Shown here: piece after piece, positions 35,201 to 48,100 of the stretch
Layout of the letters: each line of letters begins with the position of its first letter
How positions within the stretch are numbered: the first letter of the stretch is position 1
From: Plecoglossus altivelis
Lineage: Eukaryota > Chordata > Actinopteri > Osmeriformes > Plecoglossidae
DNA: 64,000 bases
Direction: 5' to 3'
Assembly (NCBI GenBank): GCA_036571765.1
Contig: BROE01000019.1
Coordinates: 4,659,394-4,723,393 of the forward strand
The notes under the pieces: model-generated
Told to the model about the DNA's origin: nothing
Databases searched by the model: none
Seen by the model: the letters and a program-made list of their open reading frames with translations, nothing else
Made by a program: the position numbers and the translations under genes

Positions 35201-38200
35201 GAGACTTGGTCAAAAGCACTTGTAAATGATACCCTTCACTGCAACCAACGCTAACATGCTGATGTCATAATTGATGTAGGACTATCTGGCCTATGAAGAC
35301 CTATTAATAATGCATGGTCTGGAAGTGGCCCTGGTTTGGCTGACTAAGTGCTTTTCTCCAGAACTGTCCCAGCAGAAGCATGGGCCAACAGAGCCATCGG
35401 GAAGGCCAGTCAGTGGGACTCCATGAATGAAAGTGGGACCATCTCAATGAATGATGATGAATAAATGATAGAGCTTCATTCTTAAAATGGCTTCTCCGAT
35501 TAAGCCCCCTCTCTCCCTTGTAAGGAGAGGAGGGGTGGGGGGGGCTGGCTTGGCTCATAGCCAATCAATCAATAACCCGATCAAGATAATTGTGCTCCTC
35601 AGTTAAGTGAGAAAGAAATGCTGAACACTGTTTTGTCTTTCAGGGTTCAGGTATTCATGGATGCAACAGACATCAGGGAGGAGAGAGCTTTCAAAACCCA
35701 GCATTGAGCAGAACCTTGTCCAGAACCTCAGGAACTCCAGCCAGCAGACTTCCACATCCTAACTAGTTCAGAGGGTTTTGTGGCTAAAACGATGGCACCC
35801 CACTGTTTTGGAAATCACATGCAGTGCAATAGGCTACATCCAAAATGTATCTTAATAGAACTATGGATATCCAGGGGCTTTCTATTGAAAAACCCCTAGC
35901 CTCTGTGAAAACACGTGTTTTCACAGAAAACACGTGTTTTCTGTGAGAACACGTGTTTTCTGTGAGTGTTTATGACAAGCCAGTGAACTGGTGAGCCAGT
36001 GAACTGGTGAGCCAGTGAACCGGTGAGCCAGTGAACCAGTGAGCCAGTGAACCAGTGAGCCAGTGAACCAGTGAGCCAGTGAACCAGTGAGCCAGTGAAC
36101 CAGTGAGCCAGTGATCCAGTGAGCTGGTGAGCCAGTGTGTCTGACCTGCAGCACCATCCTCCTGACTGCACGTGACCCTGATGTTTTTCACCAGCAGCTT
36201 CCAGTCGTGGGCGCGGGGAGGCTTCGGGGGGGACATCACTCTGTTCTGGGCCTCCTGGAGAACAAGGAGAGAGGGCGGGTTACAGATTTACTCTGAAGTG
36301 GTTTATTGATTTGAGGGCTTTCTTCTTTAAGAAGCCAAGCTTTCATCTAGGTTTTTTTAGAGGGGGCGTGGACTATGGACATGATGGGTAGGTACACTGT
36401 GCTGACAGGATGGATGTGTGTATGGATGCATGGCTGAGTCCTACTGTGTATGTGTGTGTGTGCTCACCTTGACCTGTGTGGCCTGTGCAGGCCTGCAGCT
36501 CAGCATTATTGAAGGGCGCACAGCACACAGCAGCTGTTTCAGACGCTCCTTCACAGCTGCCTCGCTGGGTCCGGAGCCATTTTCCTGAGACAGACCACAC
36601 GGAACAGGCGTCAGCAAGGCACCAGCAGAAAGCCAGGATCTCTGCTCCTGGATGCAGGTCTGACTGGATGGGCTGAGCGATGCTAGGATGTGTCTCTGTC
36701 CCACCTGAGAGAAGCTGGGGCGGAGCTGAAGGTCCATCGCCTGGAGGCGAGACACCCCCCAGCCCACCTCCACCATGCCATCAGCCTCCCTCATCTGCAA
36801 GTCCAGCTGGAGGGAGAAACAACACCGGGGTCAGGAGGAGCATCAGAAATGGACAGCATTCTGATCCAAGCCTCTCGTCTCCGAGCTCCACTCTGCCTCC
36901 CTCCCTTCCTTCCTTCAGCCTCCTTTTCTAGCTATACGAGCCAACCTGCCACCACCAGCAAAGCCCCGTGCGCTTGTGAAATGTTCAAAGATTTTCAACT
37001 GAATTGACGTCAATTTCCATCGAAAGCGAAAGATGGAAAGTCAGCCCTGAAGGCAGGGTGGGGTGGGTGGGTGGGAGGGGGAGACTGCGAAAGCAGGACC
37101 GTTGAGAAGGGCTCAGTCACCCTGCCCAAGCATGCCTGGATTCCGTTCTGGTAATACAGCTGCCTTTCTGTTACCACACAAAGGCTTTATCTGATAGCGC
37201 CCTCTGAGCGACTCTCTAACACATGGACAGATCAAACTAATCAGGGCCACTCATAAAATAAAGAAACCTATTCACAATATATTCCCAACACATTAGGGCT
37301 CCAAATTTAATACAATTGTCTGAAAAATTCAGCTGTCATCTGACCAAAACAACATGGTCAAGTTTCCAACGGTAAATAAGTGAAAAAGTAAGGTTTAGGC
37401 CATGCGTGTGTCTCACATGACCGCTCAAGAACAGCAAAACAGATAGGAAACAAATGCTACGGCACTGGGTGGCCAACCCCTGGTGGGAACATGAACATAA
37501 CAGTGTATATAGCCTAACTCTGCACTCATCACTGAACTGGGATCGTTCCAGCATGGGCCGTTCTAGACCAACAGTAGCTGGTAAACACAAATGGGTGAAA
37601 GAGTTTGAAAAGGCCTCAGGACTTTTCCAGACCAAACTACGGATGAAAGAGTGTGAACACACAACAGAGATCTCCCTCAACCCCTCCGCCAAAACAATAG
37701 CTGCTCCAAACCCAAAACAATGACGTCCTCGGAGCTAATCCTGGCTTTAGCTTCCTAACCTTTTCTAGGATTGTGTTTACGCACAATCCAGATCAGGCCC
37801 ACAATGAGCCAACAAGCACCTTACTGGCTAAAAATAGCCTTCGTGTGATTGGGTTAGTTTACAGGGGCTCTTACGCTAGCTGCTTCGGCCAAGACTTAAC
37901 ATGTGGGTCAAAACCTTAGACAGCCTGGAGGACTCACGAAGCATGAATTTGTGCAAATAGCCTGCAAAACGTTCCCTGGTTATCCATCTCTACGGTAACT
38001 TTCATCTCTAATCATGTAGCCTGAGTAAGTAGTTGGCAAACGAAGGATGCAAAATACAGGATGAACAAAGGCATCAATGGCATGTTGATTAAATGATCGT
38101 TTATTTTAGAAGAACATATTCAGTTCTGTATGTGCATGTACCCCCCACTACTCAAAGCCAGTAACAGTTCCACTTTAGGGGAAGTATCAAGCGGTTCCAT

Positions 38201-40554
38201 TGCATTCTGTGCTGTGTCGGAGGTTGGGAAAGAGGAACACCTTCAGTCAGAGAGTGAGGGTGTTCTGCAGACTGTTATGACAGTGATTTAGATGAGGTCT
38301 CTGGGACAGTGGCCAACATCACAGTGGCCTCAACATTTAATCGGATTCCCATGCCAGCGGCGACTCAACCAACGGTGAAACGTGTCCGGCTCAATGAATC
38401 AAAGACACCCTGCATTAAGACAACATTCTGGATCCCTGCCTTCCTTCACCCTGCCTGGCTTCCTTAAGCCCTCAGCACCAGGGTCAGACACTGGGTTCGC
38501 CGGCAGCTGGAATTCACCACCGAAATACTGGTACAACTACGTACTTCAGATCATTGATTTTGTTCTCGACTTCTTGACTATTTGTACGTTGCTATGGGTC
38601 ATAAATCAGATGAATGAATACCATGTAACAAGCGTGGCCGTTTTCTTTACCTGGAGTTCCAGCGGGGACATGCTGGCCTGATACCTGCTGGGTCCAGTTG
38701 GACTTCTGGCTGGGGAAGCAGCGCAGAAAGAAAACTCCAGCCTGTTCCCAGTCACCTTGCAGTGACAAGTCTGCAACATCACACACAGAGGCAGATCGTG
38801 ACTTGAGGATTAGAGTAAATGGGGTGTTTTTAGTCGACTAGTTTAGCAGCGTTTCTGATTTTGCACAAAACATTCTGAGCACTGGGAGAACCGTACTGTA
38901 GATTCTGATATGTCGCTGTTTGAACATCAACTCGATAAGGCTTAGTGTGTTTTGTCCAGTTTTTTGCCCAAACATAACGCATCTTCTCAATGATGGCTGC
39001 ACTTGCATGTCTGGCACTCTGGCCTCTGTCATTAGTTCGCTATGTCTCCTTATTGCTAAGCTGTGCTGGCTAAAAGAACAGCTACATAAGCTTCTTACTA
39101 CACACACACTCATTCTGCCCAGGCAAAGATAAGCCTTTATTGACAAAACTGTGTAAGACTGTCAACTGTAAAACAATGGAGTGAGTGGATACTGAAGCTG
39201 ACCAGTCTTTACTACCAATGGAAATCTAATCCTTGGGACTTTCTGGATTGATTTATTTGATCATAAAAACAACCTTCAAAAGAAGAAGAAGAAAAAGAAT
39301 TTAGATACGTCTGAAAGTCACTGAATCTTCATACGATTTCGGGTCGTTCCAGAAGGTTTTCTAAACGTGGATCTTAAAACCCGTTTACTGCACCAAACTC
39401 TCTAGAGGGTACAGGCTTCAGAAATACATGGTAGGAGGGGAAATGGCCAGGACTGCTAATGGACATTATGCGACAGAGAAATTGGCCACTAAAGACCTTA
39501 GAATGAAGTTAAAAGGCTTTAATGCCAGTAGAGAGCCCTCCACACTCTATTGAATTACAAGGAAGACAGGATTGATCTCGCAAACGATGACATTTGACTG
39601 AGACTGGCTTGGAAATAAGAAAGCTATAAAAGCTTGCTTTTCGAACTTTGATTAATATGTAGGGGAACTACTGTTGAACGAACCCCACATGCAAAATCTG
39701 TCCCTGGAGACAAGGAGGAAGACAATGATTACATTGATCTTCCTCATGCTTCAGCTTGATTCTATCAGAGAAAACCCCCCAATCAAAAACCACCCTGAAC
39801 ACTCAAATGTGGTTTGGAATGACTTGAGGTAGCTGCGTCATGAAATCTGTGTGACAATAGGACTTCACCTTATGTCCAGCGGAATTCTGCAAGTTAGACA
39901 TTTGGCCGAACACCAGCTCTGATGACCGAAGACCATCTTCCTCAAATGTTAGTTGCACAGAATCCTAGGAAGTTAAAGTATTTAAATCAGCAACATCACC
40001 CAAACATTATACAATCACACAGTCACATTCTCATAGCATGTTTTCTAGAGAACGGTGAACCGGAGACGCGTGTGAACGTGCTAACTGTATTTAACATTCA
40101 GGTGTATCGGGTGGCAGTAAAGGAGCTATAGAACTTGTTTGTGCTCAGGTTACTGCTGCAATATAAGCACTCGGCTGGGTACAAGACCAACCTACCTGTT
40201 GTGGAGAAGAAAAAAAACAGCCTCAATTTCATTTACAAAGGGTTGTAAACTCGTGGTCATGGGACTTACCACAGACTTCCTCGATTCGTCATTAAGGGCT
40301 TTGCACCAAGCACCTCTCCATTGACTTTTCCAGCTTTTCAGTGACAGCGCCCATCCTAACACCGCGTCCGCTTCCTCCGTGACCCCATTGCTGTGCTCTG
40401 GCTGAGGCAGAACTTGTAGGTCGCCGTAAAAGTATTGTACTAGATACAATATCAATGTAACGATGGATGCGATGAAGAGTGTAACCATACAAAGCCACTG
40501 CAGGTCCTCCACACCAAAATAAGAAGGTGAACTTTCTGTATCGGAGTCAGGCAT
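32215..40554 (-). CDS. c2cd2: C2 calcium-dependent domain-containing protein 2
   Basis: C2CD2 is the paralogue of TMEM24 (C2CD2L), which moves phosphatidylinositol at ER-plasma membrane contacts; a similar membrane-tethered lipid role is likely. Thirteen coding exons join in phase (680 aa): 40270-40554, 39869-39964, 38651-38770, 36705-36806, 36468-36584, 36146-36254, 35006-35114, 34748-34812, 34326-34441, 34023-34191, 33658-33899, 33280-33559 and 32215-32447. Residues about 19-41 form an N-terminal membrane anchor (WLCMVTLFIASIVTLILYLV). The following region to about 240 fits an SMP-type fold by family. A C2-like section follows with CVLQLDDPPQRFSTSVLKNT and AWDQPFIFELNGRSKELVI. The tail has LFFRRRHQRKEPGMSQSHND and LTRMLNRKLLPK, as in the mammalian protein. 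The exon at 38651 was read in the frame that gives ASMSPLELQ and joins cleanly. Two tandem-repeat arrays lie in the intron at 35115-36145. Confidence 0.9.
35902..35962. repeat. 19-bp tandem array of CACGTG palindromes
   Basis: Three CACGTG hexamers are centred exactly 19 bp apart, at 35914/35915, 35933/35934 and 35952/35953. The first two sit in perfect 26-bp palindromes (35902-35927 and 35921-35946) that overlap by seven bases; the third is shorter. The core unit is GAAAACACGTGTTTTC. CACGTG is the canonical E-box bound by bHLH factors such as USF, MYC/MAX and CLOCK. The array lies in the c2cd2 intron and leads into a minisatellite. Confidence 0.93.
35979..36138. repeat. 16-bp minisatellite beside a c2cd2 splice donor
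   Basis: Ten tandem copies of GCCAGTGAACCAGTGA, with some copies carrying TGGTGA in the second half, run to within a few bases of the donor (36141-36145) of the exon at 36146-36254. Each unit is two related 8-bp halves. The open minus-strand frames reading LTGSLAHWF over this DNA come from the repeat and are not genes. Confidence 0.93.
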
Positions 40555-41714
40555 CCTCAGCAAGCGACTAGGCTAGCAAACCAGCTAGCAATTAACTAGG
40601 TAATAGACAATTGCCCCTTGAAAGCAGCTAACTTGACTATGTAAAAGCCAAACAAAACATCACAGCCAGCTAACTAACTATCCTTCAAGAAATCGGGCAT
40701 CGCAAGATCCACCCGCCAGTAGCATATGCTAGCTAGCGAACTCGCTAGTTGCCGCAATGTTGCTAATGCTAGCTAAAACTGTATTGCCAATCCCCTCTGC
40801 GACTGCGAGATGGCTTGCCATGATACCGTGTATTTAGTTCTACTGATAACCAAGTTTGCAACCACATGAGTTCTCAATGCACACAAATGTTCAAGGAAAT
40901 CCATTAGAAAGTCATTTGGTTGTAAGTTGCAAGCGATGGAATAAATGGAAAACGTAGCTGAGCTAGCTCTACCATAACGCTGTACAGTATCAACTTTCGG
41001 AATTAGCTGCAAGAATAATCGTTGTTGACCAAAACCGAAAACTCGCCTTTGAATGTAATATGTGGCGAAAGATGTGGCACAAACTGTTTTTCCCAGAACG
41101 CACGGCGGCATCTTAAAGGGCCACTACGCTTCAGTGTTGGAACAAACAAACTCGGCATTGTAATAAGACAATGGAAATTATATGCCCTTTCGAAATTTAC
41201 AAAGAGTATATCGGTTTTATTTATTTTTGTTTCCGTTTCAGCCTCTGCAAATGATTATGGACTGATTTCCGAAAACAACCGATGTGCAATTTTGAGCCCG
41301 CTGCTTGCCGTAGTTTAAGCTTGCTTTGTTGACAAAAAATGGCCCCTCCCAATTTGCACAGAGACTGTGTTGGCCGAGCTCGACGTATGTGAGTCAGCTT
41401 GCTAGCTAACTTGGCTAGCCATTGCGTAACCGTTTATACATAAATTTAGGTTATTAACAAAGATCTAAATCTATTTTTATACATAGTTATTATTGTTATG
41501 GAATAAAGTTCAGCCAGTCGACTGCGTGACTCGCGAGCCTGTCAACAATACAAATCTTCCAAGCTAGCATGCCAGCATTTTGATGGCAAACAACAACATG
41601 GGACATTAACATCTAGCTACAGAAGACGTGTAAACTACATCGATGGTTAGACAAGTGCACACCTAATTTCTGGCAATATTTGGTTGTTTCGTAACCATCC
41701 TCATCATCATCATA
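40555..41714. promoter_or_regulatory. Shared upstream region of c2cd2 and atg101
   Basis: The two start codons are head to head and 1.16 kb apart, so both promoters must lie here unless atg101 has a distant first exon. The region has dense GCTAGC/TTAGCTAGC motifs at 40570-40600, 40725-40775, 40960-40970 and 41395-41420. No TATA box in a convincing position was seen. The transcription starts are not visible directly. Confidence 0.5.
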
Positions 41715-42450
41715 ATGAATTGCCGTTCGGAAGTGCTGGAGGTGTCAGTGGAGGGAAGACAGGTCGATGAAGCCATGTTGGCATTGTTGCACACTATCCT
41801 GCTGCACCGCAGCACAGGGAAATTTCATTACAAGAAAGAGGGCACCTATTCCATCGGCACCGTGGGCACCCAGGACATTGACTGTGATTTCATAGACTTC
41901 ACATTTGTCCGAGTGTGCTCAGATGAGCTTGACAGAGTTATAAGGAGAGCTGTGTGTGAATTCAAGGTAACGTATAATATAGTAATGGAATTGATTTGGA
42001 AAGTTAGCTGAGGACCTAACTTTGCATTTACTCCATCTTATTCAGGATGCTTTGGGCAACTCGGGGAGCGACGGAATGGGCCAGATCTCCCTGGAGTTCT
42101 TCCAGAAGAAGAAGTCTCGCTGGCCTTTCTCTGACGAGTGCATTCCATGGGAGGTCTGGAGTATCAAGGTCAACGTCGTTAATCTGGCCAATGAGCAGGA
42201 GAGACAGATCTGTCGCGAAAAAGTGGGCGAGAAGCTGGGTGAAAAAGTGATCAATATTGTCGAGGTGATTAATCGCCACGAGTACCTACCGAAGATGCCC
42301 ACCCAGTCTGAAGTGGACAATGTGTTTGACACCAGTCTGAAAGATGTCCAGCCTTACCTGTACAAGATCACATTCCAGATCACTGACACACTGGGCACCT
42401 CTGTAAGCACCACTATGAGGCGGCTGATCAAAGACACGTTAGCACTGTGA
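41715..42450 (+). CDS. atg101: Autophagy-related protein 101
   Basis: ATG101 is a HORMA-domain subunit of the ULK1-ATG13-FIP200 complex that starts autophagosome formation. It stabilises ATG13 and recruits downstream factors. Two exons, 41715-41966 and 42046-42450, are joined by AAG|GTAACG and TTCAG|GATGC. They encode 218 aa, the same length as the human protein. The N-terminus MNCRSEVLEVSVEGRQVDEA and the segments HRSTGKFHYKKEGTYSIGTV, RWPFSDECIPWEVW and MPTQSEVDNVFDT are almost identical to mammalian ATG101. The RWPFSDECIPWEVW segment includes the exposed WF-type finger of the family. The C-terminus TTMRRLIKDTLAL is conserved and the frame is intact. In human, ATG101 is on chromosome 12, so its place between c2cd2 and zbtb21 differs from the mammalian arrangement. 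It is convergent with zbtb21. Confidence 0.97.
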
Positions 42451-42798
42451 GAGAGCCTCAAAGATGTACATCTAGAGCGTGAGTGAGGGGGCATGATCGA
42501 CTGTTGGATGAAAGTACAAGTTAGGGAGTTTGAGCGTTACTCAGTCACTTCAGCTTCCGTGCCTCTCGGAGCCCCTGGCGGCTTTGCGGACCCTCTTGTG
42601 TCTTGACCTCTAAGCTTAAAACACAGAGAAAACGTTAGTTACCACCATGCTGTCTATATTCACATCTTCACATTTGCAAACAATCATTTTAGAATGTTCA
42701 TTCTTTCCTTGATCTTTCTCCAATTGCCTTCCTTACTTTTAAATATGAAAGAAAGTGAGAATATACAGCTGTCACATTTTTGCTTTTAAGGTTTTGAA

Positions 42799-42804
42799 AT
42801 AAAA
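42799..42804 (+). terminator. atg101: atg101 poly(A) signal
   Basis: AATAAA lies about 350 bases past the atg101 stop codon; a second AATAAA follows near 42969. Either could end the transcript. Confidence 0.6.
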
Positions 42805-43409
42805 GTGCTGAAAATATTATACTGTCCAAGGCAGATTTTACATTAAAACAACTAGCAAAGATTAAATTATTGGTGAAGTAATTTTGTTATTTATGAACAT
42901 GTTATGGCTTTGTTCTCTATTTTAGTCAAATAATCAAGATTATTTACAATTCTGTACATTTCTTTTAAATAAATCCAGATCACCATTGTGTATCCTGTTA
43001 TTTTGTGTGTTTATGAACTAAGTACAAATGAATGTATTTGAACGTATCTTGATTAAATTCATTTAAGGGAGGGCTTGTATATTTTAGAGAACCTCGTTTT
43101 TCATGTCTTCCAAAGCCACAGACAGTTCCTTAGTTCACTTCCTGAAGTCCAGCCAGGAAATGAGTGGGAGCCTTCAATGTAGCATAACGATCCAGTAACC
43201 AACTGACCAGCTCAGACAAATGACATTGGAATCTATGTTTCTATAAGTTTCAGTGATCTAACAGACAATTTACTGATTTCTACACTCTAGTTGCTGTGAC
43301 ACAAATACAAAAAACATTTGAAAAGCATGACTCGGTAATTAAGAACATGGAAAAACATGCATGTAGATAAAATAAAGCATGGGTCTGGTCAGGATAGGCA
43401 TAATGTCAC

Positions 43410-45176
43410 TTTATTACTTTGAATTGAAGCAAAAAACTGTAGAAAAAAGCTCAAACACAAAACTGCAATATGTTAATCATACTAATACAAATATGCAGAA
43501 ATGCAGTAAAAGCACACATTTTTTATAAAGCAACAAACTATAGGTACAAAATTGAATACAAACACTGCAATACAGAAATGATATCTTACTGTTGAAGTTT
43601 TTCACAGAAAATTACATCACTAATATATACAGAATTGACCAGAAGTTATACTTTTTCCAAGCTAAATCTTAATGTCCTGTATTTACTGTAGAATATTAAT
43701 GTGGTAACAGAGGAGCCCCACAGATTTACAGACGTTGCCAAAGGTTACACTTCTAATACAATAAACCTCAGACGAGAAAACTAGAACCATATAATGACTC
43801 TTGTTTCTGATTACATCTATAACCACCACAACCACAGTAGAGGTATGACAGTTATGCAAGAATGTAAAATTACTACAATACATCCAAAACAGACTGTCAT
43901 TGACTCACCAAGTCACTTATACAAGGGGGTGGTTCACAGAATGACTCATCTCAGATTTTCTGATCATTTTCTGATCATTGGCCTGATTCAATGTTCATCC
44001 ATATTGTGCTTTTGTGTTATGTTCCAGAGCATTTTGAAAATGTTATCAGTTTGCATATTCTGATATCGACACTTTAATGAAAAGGTAACACGTGTAATTA
44101 TCAAATTCATTTGCAAAAACCTTTTGTCAAACTAGTGTCGTTTTTTATTTAGTGCATCAATATAATATATTGATGTGAACTCCTACATCAAATGGAATAC
44201 CATGTGTCATGACTTCCACTAGCCTCTGGGTCATAAGGTAGACATATATTTTACAATATTGAAGGAAAAGGCTTTCAGAAGCATGACATTCATTTTCAGT
44301 AAACAGTGGTCTACCAATGTGTATTACAGTTACAATCATAGTAAAATATCGAATACACCTGTGCAATTAAGTGTCCAACTCAGGTGAGATTATGCTCAAC
44401 GAGTTTTGGGACTAATAGGCCATAAGTAAGGGTCAAAATAGGGTTTGAGTGTTTCCAGATATTGTCTCCATTTTCCCTTGTCTTTGGTCATTGTATGTTA
44501 AAAAGGCATAAGAAACTGAAATATTTTAAAATTAGGTAGTATGTGGCATTCATCCATGAGTGCAAAACACTGAAATGGAATGGGGAGGATTAAAACAAAA
44601 AAACAATATCAGAATATAACAGCAATTAGACCACTTGTGCAATACTCAAAAGAACATACCCAATACTAGAAGAGTTAGGAAAGAATTTAATATTCCTAAA
44701 AATGTGTAATTAATATATCAATCTTATCAATGACAGAATGCCCGGGGCCACTGATGTGAACTAATTGCATCCTAATGCACTAGCTAGCAAAAAAAAACAA
44801 AAACAAAAATCGAATGAAAAGCACTTCAATCTCTCTGAAATGATACAGCAGTGTCTAAAACAGCACTTTCAGCACGATCATGTTTTATGATCGTGTTGGC
44901 TCACTCTGTGGATACCTCAAATAAATAAAGAACCAACCTAAGATTTGAAAGGCAAAGCATCAGCTCACACGAAGCTGATGAAGTCTTACAAGGTTTTTCA
45001 CTGTACACATTCACTTGACCACCTCTATACCAACATACATGAAGGATAACAAGGAGGTAAGCAAACTAGAAACAGCAATAGCTACATTCATTCTTGAGTA
45101 GGCTGACATGGATGTCATAATATTATTGTACTTCTTCCAACATGGGGGGGGGGGCTCTGGTGCTTGGATGACAAGG
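43410..45176 (-). other. zbtb21: Probable zbtb21 3' UTR
   Basis: This AT-rich stretch follows the zbtb21 stop and ends at a minus-strand AATAAA at 43410-43415, which would give a 3' UTR of about 1.77 kb. No coding signal was seen. The extent is inferred from the poly(A) hexamer only. Confidence 0.5.
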
Positions 45177-48100
45177 TCAAAGGTGGCTGTGGCTCTGTTC
45201 ATGACTCCAAAGACTAAAGGCAGTCTTGAAAGTACGGTGACAGAGCTTGCACATATACTGCCTCTTAAATGTAAGAGCAGAGAGAGAGGGGGCATGGTAA
45301 AACAGGGTGTCTGACTCCTGAGGAGCCGCTGGGTTCTCCACGCTGTCCGTCCTGGATAGAGGACTATGACCACTGTCTTGTCGTTCCATGTCAGACCTCT
45401 TGGCCTTGGTCATGGATGAGCATCCAGGGTCCTCCTCCTCAGCCGATGGTACAGCCTGGGCTGTTATGGGCGGAGAGGACAGCAGGGCAGGGGGAGCGGT
45501 CACCTGCGGGGTCAGGGGGGGAGACGGAGAGGGAGACGACGGCCGTCGGTCTGCTTCCCTGGCTCCAGGGTCATCTGACGCAGACATGTGGGACTGGAAG
45601 TGGCTCCAGAGCCGGAAGTTGGTCCGGAAGGCCTTGTGGCAAATGTGGCAGATGAAGGGTTTGATGTGGCAGAGCAGCTCCTGGTGGCGCTCCAGGTCTT
45701 TGTGAGAACCGAAAAGCTTGCCACATTTCTCGCACGGCCACACGCCCGGCTCCTCGGGGTTGACGGTGACGGGCGTCACGTTTTCCCTCTCGCTCACGGC
45801 CTCCTCCATCGGCTCCTCCTTCACCGTCAGCTCACCGTGATGCTGCCCCACGCTCAGGTCCTCAGGCATGTACGACGAGGAGTCCTCAGAGTCGAACATG
45901 GGTGGTCCTGAGGAGTCACTGTAGGCCATGTCCTCTCTGGAGCCACTCGTGCCCATGGACTCCTGTGTATTAGGCAACTCTCTAAGATGATCCGGCACTT
46001 CTCCGTTGTTCTCGTCGCAGCTGAGGTTCATCTGCTCTCTAACAGTCATCATATTGTGGTTGTGAACTTCCACCTGGTGTCTCCAGATGCTAAAGGAGGA
46101 CTTGAAGGTGCGCATACACTCCAAGCAGGTGAGTTTCTTGTACTTGCAGTGTGCTTCGTGATCTTTCTTGACCTTGGGACTGGAGAATCGGAGACCGCAG
46201 TAGGGACACACGGTGGCGTGCCTGCAACCTCTCTCGTGGTCCCCCTGCTCGAAGGTTGAGGACAGCTTCTCGTTGCAGAGTCTGCAGGAGTACACATCTG
46301 TACTGGCGTTTTCCTTCTGATGAACGGCCTGGTCCTGACTCTGGAAGGTGGCCTCCTCGTTCTCTGTTGCCTGGTCAGCTCTGGCGGTGGGGTGAGTCTT
46401 CAAATGCTGCTTGAAATGAGACTGGAACATAAAGGTTTTCCCACAGTAAGGACACAAATGTGCTCTTGTCCTCTTTTTGGCAAACGACTGAGGGGAAAAA
46501 AGACCCTGCTTATTTCTCCTGAGCTTCATGAGCAAGGCTTTCTTAATTTCTCTCTCCCTCACAATGTCTATCAGCTTCTTCTGAAACTTCTCATCCAGTA
46601 GAGAGGAGCTGGAGGATGAGGCAGGGTTTTGAACAACCCCATGTTGAGTTTGGCAGTGGGTCCACACTTTGAAGTTGGTATGGAAGCGCTTATGGCAGAT
46701 GTCGCATGCATATGGCTTTTCGGGGTTGTGGTACATGTTGACGTGACGGTGAAGACCAGCATTGGAGCGGAATACTTTCAAACAGCTCCAGCATTTAAAT
46801 ATTTTACTCTGCTTTGGCTGCTCGTTGTCCTCATCTTTGTCTTCCAAGTGGGAGCCAGGTTGGACAGGCTCTGACGTGTTGTCATCAAGCGTAAGGTGAT
46901 GCTCGTTGATCCCTCTGGACTTCTTGAACGGATACCGTCGGTTGTCCGTCCTACCCTTTCTTTTCTCTGTGACATTAAAAAAGGGTCTGGGGTCTGTGTC
47001 AAAATTCATTTGAAAGTCTTTGATATTGACGGGCAAACTATCTCCAACCGTGATTCGAATGATGTCAGAGGGGTCAGCGAGAGGACTGCTGGGTTCCGTT
47101 TTGACCCGGACCTCGTCTCCCTGAGGGTCGTCTTCCTCGTACCTGTTGTGATATCTGGACCTGAGAACTAGAGGAGGAATACTTTTGGTTTGGGTTTGGT
47201 GGGTGGTCAGGGTGGGTTTAGGCTCAGATGGCGGTTGCTTTTCTTTTTTCGCCACCGTCTTGACAACAGACTGCTCTCTGTTTTGCAGTTCTTTGAGCTC
47301 CAACGTTGGGGAGAAAACCGGGACAGGACTATCCATGGATAATGATCTACGCAGCAAGCTTTTTATGAGCGGGCCACTCCTGTCTATCGTCTGGCCCGGC
47401 TCACTGGTCTGGCTTTGAGAGGGTGGCCTGGGGCTATGGTGGGACTCCGCCTCCTCGTCTTTAGGGCCTAGGCTGCCGTCCACCTGTAGCCTGACGTGCT
47501 GAATCTGAGCTTCGCTGAAGGAGACTGACGAAGTGAGCTGCGGCCTGGCTGACGATGATGTGTGGCCCTTCAAGATGGAGGCATACGAACCGATGGGCTT
47601 CCTGTCGGTGTCAGTCATCACGTGAGCTGGTTCTCTGGGGACGGAAGCAGAACGCCTGGCTGACTCGTTGGGGGGTCCTGGGAGGTGTTGACCCCGCTCT
47701 CTGAAGGAGTGGGGGGATGACGCCGTCTCCGATGACACAGGAGGAGCATGGTGGTGTCTCCCTCGAAATGTGGAGGTTCTGCTGGGTCCAGGTAAATCAC
47801 CTTGGGTCTGGCACACAATAACACTCTTCTGTTGACTGTCGATCTCATCCTCCTCGGAAAAAGACAGTCTTTTTCTGGAGACACAATAGGACACATGGGG
47901 AGCTGTTGACATGATATTTGTCAGGAAGGGGATTCCTAAACTGTAGCCCAGCTCCTGGACGGCTGCCAGGCTTCCTTTGTCCACAAAAAGGGAGGATGAA
48001 TATATATAATTTAGCACTATTTCAAAAGCGTCCGCTTCACAGAAGTCCAGCTGTATCGCTTTCTGCGGGTCCGAGTCTCTCCGTGTGAACAGGGATTGGA

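Noticed and set aside
35896..36239. Three overlapping minus-strand frames with LTGSLAHWF repeats
   Set aside because: The 16-bp unit keeps all frames open; only the part from 36146 to 36254 is a c2cd2 exon.
38651..38770. Alternative frame of the c2cd2 exon giving a VSGQHVPAGTPG end
   Set aside because: Only the frame with ASMSPLELQ fits the phases of both neighbouring exons.
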